From the NCBI GenBank assembly GCA_902141825.1, contig CABFPG010000002.1, positions 1-64,000 of the forward strand: DNA of 64,000 bases. Reading direction: 5' to 3'. Shown here piece after piece: positions 1-8,904 of the stretch (position 1 is the stretch's first letter; every line of letters starts with the position of its first letter). The notes beneath the pieces were generated by a model that worked only from the letters and a program-made list of their open reading frames with translations, did not search any database and was not told the origin of the DNA. Origin of the DNA: Thalassocella blandensis (GTDB lineage Bacteria > Pseudomonadota > Gammaproteobacteria > Pseudomonadales > Cellvibrionaceae). The position numbers and the translations under genes are program-made.

Positions 1-169
1 ATAGTGATTGGTCTTCTCTATAGTGCCGGGAGATCTCGCGCGACTCCCACGCGTAAAACCCACTCCTAGAAACGCCTAGCCAACGGCACAACTTTACTAC
101 GCCTAGTTCTCGGTATCTTTGGATGAATCCAAATCGTTCTGATGTTGTTCCGCCAGATACCGTTGCCAC
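1..169 (-). CDS. IS3-family transposase OrfB, 5' part only
   Basis: The -1 frame downstream of the A AAA AAG slip site stays open from about 169 to the window edge. It encodes an OrfB-like start with GFIQRYRELGVVKLCRWLGV at about 10-140, then SRSGFYAW, the segment that precedes the DDE integrase core in IS3 transposases. The catalytic core lies beyond the window. The 3' base of the frame is uncertain because this part is normally made as an OrfAB fusion by frameshifting rather than from its own start codon. Confidence 0.75.
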   Translation of the reverse strand, partial: MATVSGGTTSERFGFIQRYRELGVVKLCRWLGVSRSGFYAWESREISRHYREDQSL

Positions 170-474
170 TTTTTTAGGAGATCGTTCTCCATCTTCAGCT
201 TTTCGTTTTCTTTCTTTAGTCGCGCATTTTCGCTCAGCTCACGACCAGATACCCCTGGTCTGTTCTTGTTTTTAGCCAATCTCTTCTTCCCATCACCTTG
301 TAAAACACCATCACGATACTCTTTACGCCAGCGCGATAGCATGAATGGGTGAATATCTAGAGACCTGGCAACCTCTTTAACTCTCACCCCATAATAATGG
401 GTAAGCTTAACAGCTTTTATTTTAAACTCTTTTGTATATTTCCAGCTTTTTCTTGGCTGTGTATATCTTGGCAT
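103..474 (-). CDS. IS3-family transposase OrfA
   Basis: This is a small DNA-binding protein of an IS3-family element, 123 aa. An N-terminal helix-turn-helix (about residues 12-60, with the FKIKAVKL and LSRWRKEY segments) precedes a leucine-zipper-like coiled coil (about residues 80-105). The coding strand contains the heptamer A AAA AAG (plus-strand 169-175, codons for L-K-K). This is the classical IS3-family -1 frameshift site and would let ribosomes pass into orfB to make the OrfAB transposase. OrfA looks intact. A second, decayed copy of the gene is at about 59090-59450. Family assignment is firm; the subgroup was not determined. Confidence 0.9.
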   Translation of the reverse strand: MPRYTQPRKSWKYTKEFKIKAVKLTHYYGVRVKEVARSLDIHPFMLSRWRKEYRDGVLQGDGKKRLAKNKNRPGVSGRELSENARLKKENEKLKMENDLLKKWQRYLAEQHQNDLDSSKDTEN

Positions 475-525
475 TTAGCACCTCCTGAGGTTTTCAGAAG
501 GTGTCCACTAAAGCGGGGGAAGATT

Positions 526-840
526 CGTGTTAAAGCGCTTGCCAAGTTAGCAGGGATGAGCGTGTCGACCTTCCATGTCCACTTCAAAACAGTCACAGCC
601 ATGAGTCCACTACAGTTTCAAAAACGATTGCGATTAATCGAGGCGCGACAGCTCATGCTGGCTGATGCGCTCGATGTAGCGGATACGGCTTATAGGGTAG
701 GGTATGAAAGTCCTTCACAGTTTAATCGAGAATATACGCGTATGTTCGGTAATTCCCCACGGAGAGATATAAGTTATTTGCGCCAGCAAATACAAAACGA
801 CGCAAATGGAGCCAAAGAAAATCGTACGGTAATAAATTAA
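526..840 (+). pseudogene. AraC-family regulator, 3' fragment cut by the IS
   Basis: About 104 codons of a C-terminal AraC/XylS DNA-binding domain remain. There is one helix-turn-helix at KALAKLAGMSVSTFHVHF and a second at VADTAYRVGYESPSQFNREY, then the typical FGNSPRRD ending. The usual N-terminal cupin-like domain of about 200 residues is missing, and the reading frame runs directly into the IS3 terminal repeat at 526. The fragment belongs to the subfamily with the phrase TAMSPLQFQKRLRL. No start codon or ribosome site of its own is visible, so it is probably inactive unless read from the IS end. Confidence 0.85.
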
Positions 841-925
841 ATAGATGCTAAACACTTAACGCTGACGAAAGCAGAATAAAACCTGATGATTTTCAATGGC
901 GCAGGGCGGTTTTAAATTATCTCTC

Positions 926-1279
926 TCAATGATTCTGATCGGCTGGTGTCGGAGGTTTTTGATCTAAAGTATTCTCTGGTTTAGCGACATCGTCACGCTC
1001 TTCTTGTGTCAGGTCTTCTGACTCGGACAATGGCTGGCTTTCTTTCGGCGTGTCACTAATGCCATAGGCCCCGTCCATTTTCGAGAGCATGTCTTTGTTC
1101 TTTATTACCAGTTTGTTCAAGGCTTTTATCTGCCCCTCCAGTGCCGCGTTCTGAATTCTCAAGCGGGCAATTTCTTCATCCGTATCAGAAGACCCGGTTA
1201 CGCCTGTAATTACTTGAAAATACAAAAGGACGGAGATCGTTCCAAATATAAAGATTAAGGCCAGTAACAACTTATTCAA
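926..1279 (-). CDS. Small membrane-anchored coiled-coil protein, unknown function
   Basis: The 117-aa product is not recognised as a named family. Residues 4-26 form a single hydrophobic segment (LLLALIFIFGTISVLLYFQV) that would anchor it in the inner membrane. Residues about 35-68 have the heptad pattern of a short coiled coil (IARLRIQNAALEGQIKALNK). The tail is acidic and proline-rich, likely disordered. It lies 60 bp downstream of, and on the same strand as, the sugar O-acetyltransferase, so it may be co-transcribed. The size and layout resemble small envelope scaffold proteins, but no function is claimed. Confidence 0.6.
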   Translation of the reverse strand: MNKLLLALIFIFGTISVLLYFQVITGVTGSSDTDEEIARLRIQNAALEGQIKALNKLVIKNKDMLSKMDGAYGISDTPKESQPLSESEDLTQEERDDVAKPENTLDQKPPTPADQNH

Positions 1280-1339
1280 TCGCTTTCTCCAATTACTGAT
1301 TGTCGCAATTTATATGATACATCAAAGGCCAGCATATTA

Positions 1340-1900
1340 TTATTCACTTAAACGGCGAATTACCTTGCAAGGATTACCAACTGCCAGGGAATATTCGGGA
1401 ATGTCCTTTGTTACCACGCTTCCAGCACCGATAACCGCGCCGTCACCGATAGTGACCCCGGGGCAAATAATCGCGCCTCCGCCAACCCAAACATCGTTTC
1501 CGATCGAGATAGGTGCCCCATATTCCAACCCAGAACGACGTGTGGTCGCGTCCATAGGGTGAAGCGCTGTTAAAATCTGGACGTTTGGACCGAATAGAAC
1601 GTTATCACCAATTGTTACCGGCGCAACATCTAAAACCACCCCGTTAAAATTAAAATATACATTTCGTCCAAGTTTAATATTGTGTCCGTAGTCACAATGG
1701 AAGGGCGGTGTTAGTGTTACATCCGATTGTACACCAAACAGACTAACAATAATCTCATCGTAGAGTGTTTCCAGCTCTGACGGTGATTTTGAATTGAGCT
1801 TTAAACACTGTTCACGAGCAAACTTTCGCGCTTCCACAAGCTCTTTATCTGAACCATTATACAGTTCTCCCGCAATCATCTTTTCTCTTTCTGTTGGCAT
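1340..1900 (-). CDS. Maltose/galactoside O-acetyltransferase-type hexapeptide enzyme
   Basis: The 186-aa protein belongs to the Maa/LacA/NodL family of acetyl-CoA-dependent sugar O-acetyltransferases. An N-terminal maltose-acetyltransferase segment ([18 protein letters not shown]...) is followed by a left-handed beta-helix of hexapeptide repeats (about residues 75-180: [48 protein letters not shown]). The catalytic His of this family fits H in ILTALHPMD. Length is normal (about 183-200 aa). It follows the acyltransferase-3 gene by 112 bp on the same strand, suggesting shared acetyl-transfer chemistry on a carbohydrate. The true sugar acceptor cannot be told from sequence. Confidence 0.9.
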   Translation of the reverse strand: MPTEREKMIAGELYNGSDKELVEARKFAREQCLKLNSKSPSELETLYDEIIVSLFGVQSDVTLTPPFHCDYGHNIKLGRNVYFNFNGVVLDVAPVTIGDNVLFGPNVQILTALHPMDATTRRSGLEYGAPISIGNDVWVGGGAIICPGVTIGDGAVIGAGSVVTKDIPEYSLAVGNPCKVIRRLSE

Positions 1901-2012
1901 TCTTTAAAAGCTCCAGTACTTTGTAATCGTTATTTTGAATTGGTATTTACACAATTGTGTGAAGTGAAAAAGTCCATGTTTTGTTTAAGCCATGCTTCAC
2001 AAACTTACCCCT

Positions 2013-3137
2013 TTAATTTAGACGTTGATTTAGCCAGCGCCTAACTGGAATGTCATAGAGCTTTAAGCTCATATATGCCAAAAGCAGGCTAAGCAACACA
2101 ATGCCTGCGGCCACGGGTACCGCCAACATCGCCTCTGGATCGGTACAATGTACCCACTCTAAATGTATGTAAACAAGCGGATAATGCACGATATAAATCG
2201 GATAAGATATGTTCCCTAAAAAGCCGGACAGCTTTCGCGAAAACTGTGAACGCAATGAACCACTTGCACCTATAGCTACAATACCTGGAAATACAAGCAA
2301 AATAACTATTGCGTCATAAACACCATTCGCCCAAGGAGTTGTTGGATCACCGATTCTTGGGAAAGAAAGAACTCCTATCAATGCAAGACTACAAAATAAA
2401 AATGCATGCTTAATGCGTCCGGGTGTAAATACGCGAGAAAGAAGAAGACCTGCTAAAAACGGATATGCAAGCCGAACAATTCCGATGTGTAACTGCTCAA
2501 AATTAAAGGACCATCCGCCAATAACATCTCCCTTATCGGTAAATATCGCGAGATGAATAGTGGAACATGCGGCAAAAAATAACAGGATGCCCAGCACTCT
2601 ATTTGATAGCTTTCGCAACACCAAAGCACATAAAATATTGGCGGCATACTCAAAAAACAGGGACCAGGCAGGACCATTTAAAGGATACATTTCTTGCCAG
2701 CCTCGAATATCCATGGCTGGTGTTACTGGGATCAGTGTCATTCCAATTAGGGTGATCACTAACATTTCCAAAGGTGCTGTGTTTTGAATGAGAGGGAAAA
2801 ATTCGCCACCCTGAAAGTAAAATAACACCGCTCCAATGACCATCCCGATGATGATCATTGGATGGAGGCGGATTAATCGCCGCTTTGCAAAACCGGAGAG
2901 GGTCATACTGCCCCATCTATCGTTATAAGCATAACCGATGACGAAGCCAGACAATACAAAGAAAAAATCTACTGCTAGATAGCCATGGTTTACTATCTGG
3001 TCAAACCGACTAGTCGCATGCGACTCAAAAACATGAAAAATCACCACCAGTATCGCGGCTACGCCACGTAAACCATCCAATATGGCGTAATGCTGTTTGG
3101 TATCTGTATACACACTTTTGTTATCTGAAACGTTCAT
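2013..3137 (-). CDS. Acyltransferase-3 family membrane O-acyltransferase (OafA-like)
   Basis: This 374-aa integral membrane protein with about ten transmembrane helices is of the OafA/YrhL acyltransferase-3 family, which transfers acetyl groups to surface polysaccharide or lipid-linked sugars. It has the family N-terminus (LDGLRGVAAILVVIFH, residues 20-35) with the conserved His of helix 1, and a second conserved block DFFFVLSGFVIGYAY. It is preceded by the 11-bp tandem array at 3162-3256, so its 5' leader contains eight repeats. Downstream is the hexapeptide acetyltransferase. The acceptor is unknown; no SGNH domain is fused. Confidence 0.9.
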   Translation of the reverse strand: MNVSDNKSVYTDTKQHYAILDGLRGVAAILVVIFHVFESHATSRFDQIVNHGYLAVDFFFVLSGFVIGYAYNDRWGSMTLSGFAKRRLIRLHPMIIIGMVIGAVLFYFQGGEFFPLIQNTAPLEMLVITLIGMTLIPVTPAMDIRGWQEMYPLNGPAWSLFFEYAANILCALVLRKLSNRVLGILLFFAACSTIHLAIFTDKGDVIGGWSFNFEQLHIGIVRLAYPFLAGLLLSRVFTPGRIKHAFLFCSLALIGVLSFPRIGDPTTPWANGVYDAIVILLVFPGIVAIGASGSLRSQFSRKLSGFLGNISYPIYIVHYPLVYIHLEWVHCTDPEAMLAVPVAAGIVLLSLLLAYMSLKLYDIPVRRWLNQRLN

Positions 3138-3161
3138 CTTGGTACCGATAGGTGTCTTTGG

Positions 3162-3256
3162 GAGTTGCTTAGGTGTTGCTTAGGTGTTGCTTAGGTGTTG
3201 CTTAGGTGTTGCTTAGGTGTTGCTTAGGTGTTGCTTAGGTGTTGCTTAGGTGTTGC
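3162..3256. repeat. Tandem array of 11-bp unit GTGTTGCTTAG
   Basis: Eight head-to-tail units (3162-3249), the first with one mismatch (GAGTTGCTTAG), are followed by a 7-bp partial unit. Seven units are perfect copies. The array fills most of the 159-bp gap between the DeoR-type gene and the acyltransferase start at 3137, 24 bp upstream of that ATG. A period of 11 is not a multiple of three and is close to one helical turn. Perfect identity suggests recent slippage expansion. Confidence 0.97.
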
Positions 3257-3296
3257 ATGGAAGCCACTTTTAAAATTAAGTCCTAATTATTCAGGG

Positions 3297-4058
3297 TTAA
3301 GCGCGATTAACGCTTATACCTTCGAGGGATGTGATAATTGATTCATCCAAATCCGGTTCAACAAAAATTTTATGAAACTGATGTAAAGAAGAGAATTGGA
3401 AGTGAGCTTGCGTACTGAATTTTTCATTGGTGGCCAGTAATATATTCATTTTACTTTGCTGCATAATTTGCCGCTTAAAGTTGGCATCATCAGGATGTAA
3501 AGCGCAGGCGCCATTTTTCAGGGACATGCCACAAACGCCAAGATAAGCTCTATCAATATTTAGCTTCATCAAACTGATTAACGTATTGCTATCAACAGAA
3601 CCTCCGATTTGAGGGTTTATACAACCACCAAGAATAATCAATCGAATATCCTCTCTGGATTGAAGTGCGGAAGCGATTGCGAGTGAATTAGTGGCTACGG
3701 TCAGATCAAAATCCTCTGGTAAAAATGGTGTGAGTGCGAGATTCGTACTCCCGCTATCTAAAAAAAGCAATTCACCTGGTTGGATCTCTTCGGCACCGCT
3801 ACGGCCCAGAACAGCTTTTCTTTCTGAACCTTCTTTTATTCTTGCAGACATCGGAGGAGAGGACGGTAAAATGGGTAAGGCCCCACCATAAACACGTCGG
3901 CAAAGTCCATCAGCTGCCAGTGCACGCAAATCTCGACGTATTGCATCTTCCGACAGGTCGAACTCTTTAGCCAATTCTGCTGACACCACAGACTGACCAA
4001 TCTTCAATCGCTCAGCGATAATATCTCTTCTTGCCAAGGGAATATCATTAGATTTCAT
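3297..4058 (-). CDS. DeoR-family transcriptional regulator
   Basis: The 253-aa repressor has an N-terminal DeoR winged helix (residues 9-60; DIIAERLKIGQSVVSAELAKEF and AIRRDLRALAADGLCRRVYGGA) and a C-terminal DeoRC sugar-phosphate sensor domain with FLDSGSTNLAL, TNSLAIASAL and IILGG motifs. Family members usually sense a phosphorylated sugar and repress a catabolic operon. It is followed by the acyltransferase gene and faces the GH3 gene across about 590 bp, so either may be a target. The EGSERKAVLGRSGAEEI linker is typical. Ligand unknown. Confidence 0.9.
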   Translation of the reverse strand: MKSNDIPLARRDIIAERLKIGQSVVSAELAKEFDLSEDAIRRDLRALAADGLCRRVYGGALPILPSSPPMSARIKEGSERKAVLGRSGAEEIQPGELLFLDSGSTNLALTPFLPEDFDLTVATNSLAIASALQSREDIRLIILGGCINPQIGGSVDSNTLISLMKLNIDRAYLGVCGMSLKNGACALHPDDANFKRQIMQQSKMNILLATNEKFSTQAHFQFSSLHQFHKIFVEPDLDESIITSLEGISVNRA

Positions 4059-4650
4059 AAAATAGCACCATGAACAAACAAGAATATAATAGTGAAAGAA
4101 TAAGATTTGTAAAGTAAAACGAGAAACGCATGTTTTTTTAATTAAATACTAAGAGCTAATATAAGCTCATTATATTGCTAGTATTAAAAATTTTGCCATT
4201 AATGTAGCCAAACAGAGGTGCGGCTCAGAAAATATTAGTGTGAATATTTTTACTCAAAATAAGAACGTGAACATTCAAGAATAAGTACGAATAAATATCC
4301 GAACGTACCATTTCAGGTGAAAACCAGTAAAAACTGGCACCTGAGGCTAGATTGATTTGATTTTTTTTGAATCACTTTCTCCCGGGGCGAATAAGGCTGC
4401 AGCCTATATACTTGGCCCGTTTGCGCGATATAACAATCCCTCGCTCCTGCAAAACCACAACACCATGAGCTTCTCAATTCTGGTCCGGACACTAAAGTGG
4501 AATGCTCGCGTCAATACCTCCTCTTACACTTGTGCTGTTGTTTGTAAATAGCTAACCGTTGCAAGACGGAAATTTCAAGATCGTCTGTTTCTAATAATGC
4601 TGATCACCCTAAAGCAATAATTTTTACCTATATCACACGAGAAAACATCA
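4059..4650. other. Intergenic region between DeoR gene and GH3 gene
   Basis: This is an AT-rich divergent promoter region of about 590 bp. A short frame at 4357-4551 has no ribosome site or recognisable product and was not accepted as a gene. No clear palindromic operator for the DeoR protein could be picked by eye. The GH3 start at 4651 is preceded by cacgagaaaacatca, a weak ribosome site. Confidence 0.5.
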
Positions 4651-7203
4651 ATGCTTAAAAACAGGTTTCATCTGTCTCTATTATTCCTGGCGACTCTATT
4701 TGCCGCCTCATGTAGTAACGAAATAAAAGATCAAACCGTCAAGAGACAAACTATTTGGCCAACAGATCTTAGCGCTATCAAACCATCGGAAAAAATTGAA
4801 AATCAAATTGATTCTTTTCTTGGCAGAATGAGTCTCGAAGAAAAGATCGGGCAGATTATCCAGCCGGAAATTGCGTGGACCACACCTGAGGATGTGAAGA
4901 AGTACCACCTCGGCTCAGTGTTAAATGGTGGAGGCAGCATGCCAAATCAAAATAAATATGCTTCGCTAAATGACTGGGTAACGCTTGCAGATCAATATTA
5001 TGAATCATCTATGGATACGTCAGATGGTTATTTAGCTATTCCTATTATCTGGGGGACGGATGCTGTTCATGGTTTGGGCAATGTTATTGGAGCAACACTC
5101 TTTCCACACAATATAGGATTGGGTGCCGCCAACAATCCCGACCTTATAGAGCGCATCGGCTGGGCAACAGCTCGAGAAATTTCGATCACTGGACTTGACT
5201 GGAATTTTTCGCCTACCGTTGCCGTGACTCGAGATGACCGATGGGGAAGAAGTTACGAATCCTGGTCTGAAAATCCCAAAATTGTCAGTGCCTATGCCAG
5301 TGCTTTAGTACGAGGGTTGCAAGGAACCGCAAACACCAACACCTTGTTTTCCGAAGGGCGGGTAATAGCCTCAGCCAAGCATTTTATCGGTGATGGCGGA
5401 ACGCTTAACGGCATTGACCGAGGTATCACTCAAGGCACGGAGCAAGAACTTCGAGACATTCATGGTGCAGGGTATTTTAGTGCGATAGAGTCAGGATTAC
5501 AGGTCGTAATGGCTTCCTTTAGTTCATGGCAAGGAATGCAAATGCACGGCCATAAATACCTTCTTACCGATATATTAAAAAATACCATGGGCTTTGACGG
5601 GCTCGTGGTAGGCGATTGGAATGGCCATATGTTTATACCGGGATGTACCGTGGTTGATTGCCCCGAATCGTTAATGGCAGGCTTGGATATATACATGGTA
5701 CCTGATCCAAATTGGAAGCAACTCTATCGTAATTTGCTGGCGCAAGCGCAAACAGGGGAGATCACTGCCGCACGCCTCGATGATGCAGTAAGACGCATTT
5801 TACGAGTCAAGATTAGAGCTGGCTTATTTGATGCGAAGGCGCCTTCAAAACGAAAGTTTGCTGGTAATCAGAAACTGTTAGGTGCGCAGGAGCATCGAGA
5901 TATTGCTCGTCAGGCAGTTCGGGAATCTTTGGTCGTATTGAAAAACAAAAATAACATTTTGCCGTTAAGTAGAAATCAAACTGTTTTAGTGGCTGGAGAT
6001 GCGGCACACAACATTGGCAAACAATCCGGTGGCTGGTCAGTCACCTGGCAAGGTACTGGTAACACAAACAAAGACTTTCCAGGAGCTACTTCCATTTTTG
6101 AAGGAATACAAGCAGTTGTAGCTGACGCTGGTGGTGAAGCAATACTTAGCCCTAAAGGCAGCTTTAGCGAAAAGCCTGATGTCGCTATTGTGGTGTTTGG
6201 TGAAGAGCCGTATGCTGAAATGCAAGGCGATATTAAAGACATATCCTACAAGCCCAACAGCACGGCTGACTGGGAATTATTAAAACATTTAAAACAGCAG
6301 GGAATTCCTGTTGTCTCGCTTTTTATATCTGGTCGACCTCTCTGGGTGAATAGAGAAATTAATGCATCGGACGCTTTTGTGGCGATCTGGTTACCTGGCA
6401 CAGAAGGTCAGGGCATCGCCGATGTCATATTTCGCAACCAACAAGGCGAGATAAATTATGATGCGAAAGGGCGATTAAGTTTTTCCTGGCCTGCAACCCC
6501 AACCCAAACCTCGCTTAATGTCGGCGATAGCGATTATGACCCGCTTTTTCCATTTGGGTACGGTTTAAGCTTTTATGAAAATGACACCCTGGAAGACACG
6601 TTATCCGAACAGGGTATTCAGATTAATTCAAACTTTCAAACGCTCGATCTGTTTGATCGCCGACCGCTGGACGACTGGAAGTTGGAAATTACAGGGTCCC
6701 GCAACGATCAGTTTTTTGTCGACAGCAAGCGGGTAAAAGCTTCCTCACTGCAAGTAACCGCAGCGGACCGTCATATGCAAGAGGATGCCAGGCGCGTTCA
6801 ATGGAATGGTAGCGGCGAAGGAAGCGTGGCATTCAGCGCGGGAACGCCTAAAGATTTATCTTTGTACGTTAATGAAAACTCAGCATTTGTGCTGGATGTC
6901 AAAGTGGATGGTGTACCCACCAAAAATGTCTATCTCAAAGTAGGTTGTGGATTTAAGTGTGTTTCAGAACTTGATTTGACGGACAAATTTATGGCGATAT
7001 CTAAAAAAGGCTGGCAGACGCTCACCGTACCTTTGCGTTGCTTAAAAGCATCCACTGAAAATTCTGGGTCAGTGCAAAAGCTCGAAGAGTTTTGGGCTCA
7101 AATAGAACAACCATTTTCCCTGACAAGCAGGGGAGCCTTGGATATCAGCTTTTCAAAAATCAGTATCGTAAAAAATCCTGAGGTAACAGTTTCCTGTCCA
7201 TAA
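4651..7203 (+). CDS. GH3 exo-beta-1,3/1,4-glucosidase, lipoprotein (ExoP-type)
   Basis: The 850-aa enzyme would remove glucose from the non-reducing end of beta-glucans at the outer membrane. The N-terminus is a lipoprotein signal (LLFLATLFAASC, lipidation at Cys21). Order: GH3 barrel (about 55-380) with KHFIGDG and the nucleophile region GFDGLVVGDWNGH (Asp322 as nucleophile), GH3 C-terminal alpha/beta domain (about 420-635) with GWSVTWQG, then a C-terminal galactose-binding-like ExoP domain (about 660-850). Length and order match marine ExoP-type glucosidases. It stands alone, with a hairpin just after the stop. Substrate range is inferred from family only. Confidence 0.95.
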   Translation: MLKNRFHLSLLFLATLFAASCSNEIKDQTVKRQTIWPTDLSAIKPSEKIENQIDSFLGRMSLEEKIGQIIQPEIAWTTPEDVKKYHLGSVLNGGGSMPNQNKYASLNDWVTLADQYYESSMDTSDGYLAIPIIWGTDAVHGLGNVIGATLFPHNIGLGAANNPDLIERIGWATAREISITGLDWNFSPTVAVTRDDRWGRSYESWSENPKIVSAYASALVRGLQGTANTNTLFSEGRVIASAKHFIGDGGTLNGIDRGITQGTEQELRDIHGAGYFSAIESGLQVVMASFSSWQGMQMHGHKYLLTDILKNTMGFDGLVVGDWNGHMFIPGCTVVDCPESLMAGLDIYMVPDPNWKQLYRNLLAQAQTGEITAARLDDAVRRILRVKIRAGLFDAKAPSKRKFAGNQKLLGAQEHRDIARQAVRESLVVLKNKNNILPLSRNQTVLVAGDAAHNIGKQSGGWSVTWQGTGNTNKDFPGATSIFEGIQAVVADAGGEAILSPKGSFSEKPDVAIVVFGEEPYAEMQGDIKDISYKPNSTADWELLKHLKQQGIPVVSLFISGRPLWVNREINASDAFVAIWLPGTEGQGIADVIFRNQQGEINYDAKGRLSFSWPATPTQTSLNVGDSDYDPLFPFGYGLSFYENDTLEDTLSEQGIQINSNFQTLDLFDRRPLDDWKLEITGSRNDQFFVDSKRVKASSLQVTAADRHMQEDARRVQWNGSGEGSVAFSAGTPKDLSLYVNENSAFVLDVKVDGVPTKNVYLKVGCGFKCVSELDLTDKFMAISKKGWQTLTVPLRCLKASTENSGSVQKLEEFWAQIEQPFSLTSRGALDISFSKISIVKNPEVTVSCP

Positions 7204-7226
7204 AGTAAGTATTCATAGAGCAAGCG

Positions 7227-7259
7227 TCCCCAGCACCCTGTAGTATGGTGTGCTGGGGA
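7227..7259 (+). terminator. Hairpin after GH3 gene
   Basis: A 10-bp perfect stem (TCCCCAGCAC at 7227-7236 with GTGCTGGGGA at 7250-7259) lies 23 bp after the GH3 stop. It lacks a U-tract, so it is a transcript end or mRNA-stabilising hairpin rather than a textbook intrinsic terminator. Confidence 0.5.
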
Positions 7260-7323
7260 TATATAGATGGAGTTGCATTTAGGGGTGTTTAAATGAGCGC
7301 TTTCGACCCCTCGGTAGTTTGGG

Positions 7324-7692
7324 TTAGGGAGAATTTAGTTCATCTTTGTATTCGCACAAACCTTTAAGCGCTTTATCAATCTCGGATTTTAACTCTGAGA
7401 GTTTTAATAGTTTTTCGTCTATCTCATCTCGTTTCTTGGATAATTCCCCAGCCATTTTGGTTGGTGTGAGTTCGCCAGAATAAAGCAGTACCGTCAGCTC
7501 TTTAATTTCTTTTAAGGTAAACCCTAAAGCTTTTGCTCGACTGATCATCTTTAATTGGCGGATGATCTTATCGTCATAGTAGCGATAGCCATTATCCGCA
7601 CGGCGAGGAATAGTTATGAGATTTTCTTTTTCGTAGAAGCGAATGGTGTCTCGGGTTAAGCCGGTCTTTTCTTCAATATCTTTGGTTCGCAT
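7324..7692 (-). CDS. MerR-family transcriptional regulator
   Basis: The 122-aa protein has an N-terminal MerR winged helix (residues 1-70: MRTKDIEEKTGLTRDTIRFYEKENLI, then GYRYYDD) and a long dimerisation helix (about 80-110). The C-terminus has one Cys (GLCEYKDEL) and no metal-binding Cys pair, so a metal-sensor role like CueR or ZntR is unlikely. It is transcribed divergently from the alpha/beta hydrolase at 7776. The gap holds a typical MerR-type promoter with a long spacer carrying a perfect palindrome, so the hydrolase is the probable target. Confidence 0.92.
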   Translation of the reverse strand: MRTKDIEEKTGLTRDTIRFYEKENLITIPRRADNGYRYYDDKIIRQLKMISRAKALGFTLKEIKELTVLLYSGELTPTKMAGELSKKRDEIDEKLLKLSELKSEIDKALKGLCEYKDELNSP

Positions 7693-7710
7693 CAGGATAG
7701 GCTCAAATAC

Positions 7711-7742
7711 TTGACTATGGACTAAACTCTATAGTTTAGGAT
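7711..7742 (+). promoter_or_regulatory. MerR-type promoter with palindromic operator in the spacer
   Basis: The -35 TTGACT (7711-7716) and a -10-like TAGGAT (7737-7742) are separated by 20 bp, longer than the optimal 17. The spacer contains the perfect dyad CTAAACT-CTAT-AGTTTAG (7722-7739). An over-long spacer with a dyad is the hallmark of promoters activated by MerR proteins through DNA untwisting. It reads toward the hydrolase gene. Confidence 0.75.
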
Positions 7743-7775
7743 AACCTTCCTTTAAATCAATAGTAAAAACAGCAT

Positions 7776-8630
7776 ATGCAGATATCGTTTAAAGCAGAAG
7801 ACGGAATAGCGCTTGGTGGCTACCAGTTAAACGCTGAACAGGCTGTCGGCGTGGTATTGCTAAATCCTGGCACCGCGACTAAAACTACATTCTATATGCC
7901 ATTTGCCGAGTTTCTGGTGCAACACGGTTTCCATGTTATTTTGTGGAATTATCGCGGCTTTTGCGAATCCAGGTCCTTTAGCCTAAAACATGCAAATTGC
8001 CGTTATTCGGATATTGGTAATTTTGATATCCCCGCTGCAATAACTTACGCTAAAACACAATTTCCTGATCTACCTTTACTATGTGTTGGACATAGCGCAG
8101 GCGGTCAACAAATAGGCATTGCTCACAACTCCAATACTCTAGATGGCTTAATTGCTGTTGCCGCTTCGGCAGGTTTTTATCGTCATATGCCACTGGCATA
8201 CCGACTAAAAGCGTATTTCTTTTTTTATGTCTTTGCGCCAATTACACATGCGGTTTTTGGTTATATCCCGGCAAAGAAGTTGAATCTTATGGAAGATTTG
8301 CCTGGACCTTTGGCGCGGGAATGGGGCAATTGGTGCAGGCACGAATCCTTGTATTTTTCGCCTCAGTTTTTAGGGACGAGTGTTCCAGAGAACGCCTATA
8401 AGGATGTCGAATTTCCCATTCATGTCTTCTCCGCTGACGACGATGAAATTTCAACAGAGAAAAACCTTGAAAATTTTTGGCGGCATGTCAGCAGTCAACA
8501 CCCGATAAACTTCACTCGGTATCGAGCGTCTGACTCCCTCAAAAAACACATAGGCCATTTTGGTTACTTTAAAAAAGACAATCTCCAAATCTGGCAGGAT
8601 ATACTGGACAAACTCAAAGCAATGCTATGA
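7776..8630 (+). CDS. Alpha/beta-hydrolase family protein
   Basis: The 284-aa cytoplasmic hydrolase is of the YheT/serine-aminopeptidase-like group. The nucleophile elbow is VGHSAGG with Ser107. An oxyanion region precedes it (LLNPGTATKTTFYMPF), followed by LWNYRGFCES, which is typical of this group. The late Asp is likely in FSADDDE and the His in KKHIGHFGYF. No signal peptide is present. It sits divergent to a MerR regulator whose dyad lies in its promoter, so expression is probably induced by the regulator's ligand. Substrate unknown. Confidence 0.88.
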   Translation: MQISFKAEDGIALGGYQLNAEQAVGVVLLNPGTATKTTFYMPFAEFLVQHGFHVILWNYRGFCESRSFSLKHANCRYSDIGNFDIPAAITYAKTQFPDLPLLCVGHSAGGQQIGIAHNSNTLDGLIAVAASAGFYRHMPLAYRLKAYFFFYVFAPITHAVFGYIPAKKLNLMEDLPGPLAREWGNWCRHESLYFSPQFLGTSVPENAYKDVEFPIHVFSADDDEISTEKNLENFWRHVSSQHPINFTRYRASDSLKKHIGHFGYFKKDNLQIWQDILDKLKAML

Positions 8631-8904
8631 CCCGATTGGCTAGTAGTGATGGTCCGTTAGATCATGGCCTCCTAGCTCCTCCTAGCTTTAGCCTCCTGGT
8701 TATAGCCTCCTAGGCATAGCGCTTGTACATACCCATCAATCAAAACAAGCAAAAAATTTGCTGCTAATATAAAGCCGGCCAAATAAACTAATAGCATATC
8801 TTCGTCGGAGATTGAAAATTACAGGATTGCCTATAAACTGCAAAAATGGTTTTGTAGACTAACAAGCCCATCCAGAACTCCTTTCCACAGAGTATCACAA
8901 CACT

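Larger units (their letters stand above)
1..526 (-). mobile_element. IS3-family insertion sequence, partial (runs off the left edge)
   Basis: The segment carries an IS3-type orfA, the start of orfB in the -1 frame, and one terminal inverted repeat. The end at about 499-526 (plus strand ggtgtccactaaagcggggg followed by aagattc) recurs almost unchanged at 59049-59076 in the opposite orientation, in front of a decayed copy of the same orfA, so it marks the element boundary. Immediately beyond it lies the headless 3' part of an AraC-family gene, so the element appears to have inserted into that gene. The other end is outside the window, so total length and target duplication cannot be read. Confidence 0.85.

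Noticed and set aside
3162-3256. Tandem repeat considered as a CRISPR array
   Set aside because: The 11-bp units are contiguous with no spacers, and no cas gene is present.
4357-4551. 64-aa frame upstream of the GH3 gene
   Set aside because: No ribosome site, odd composition and it sits in the promoter region.
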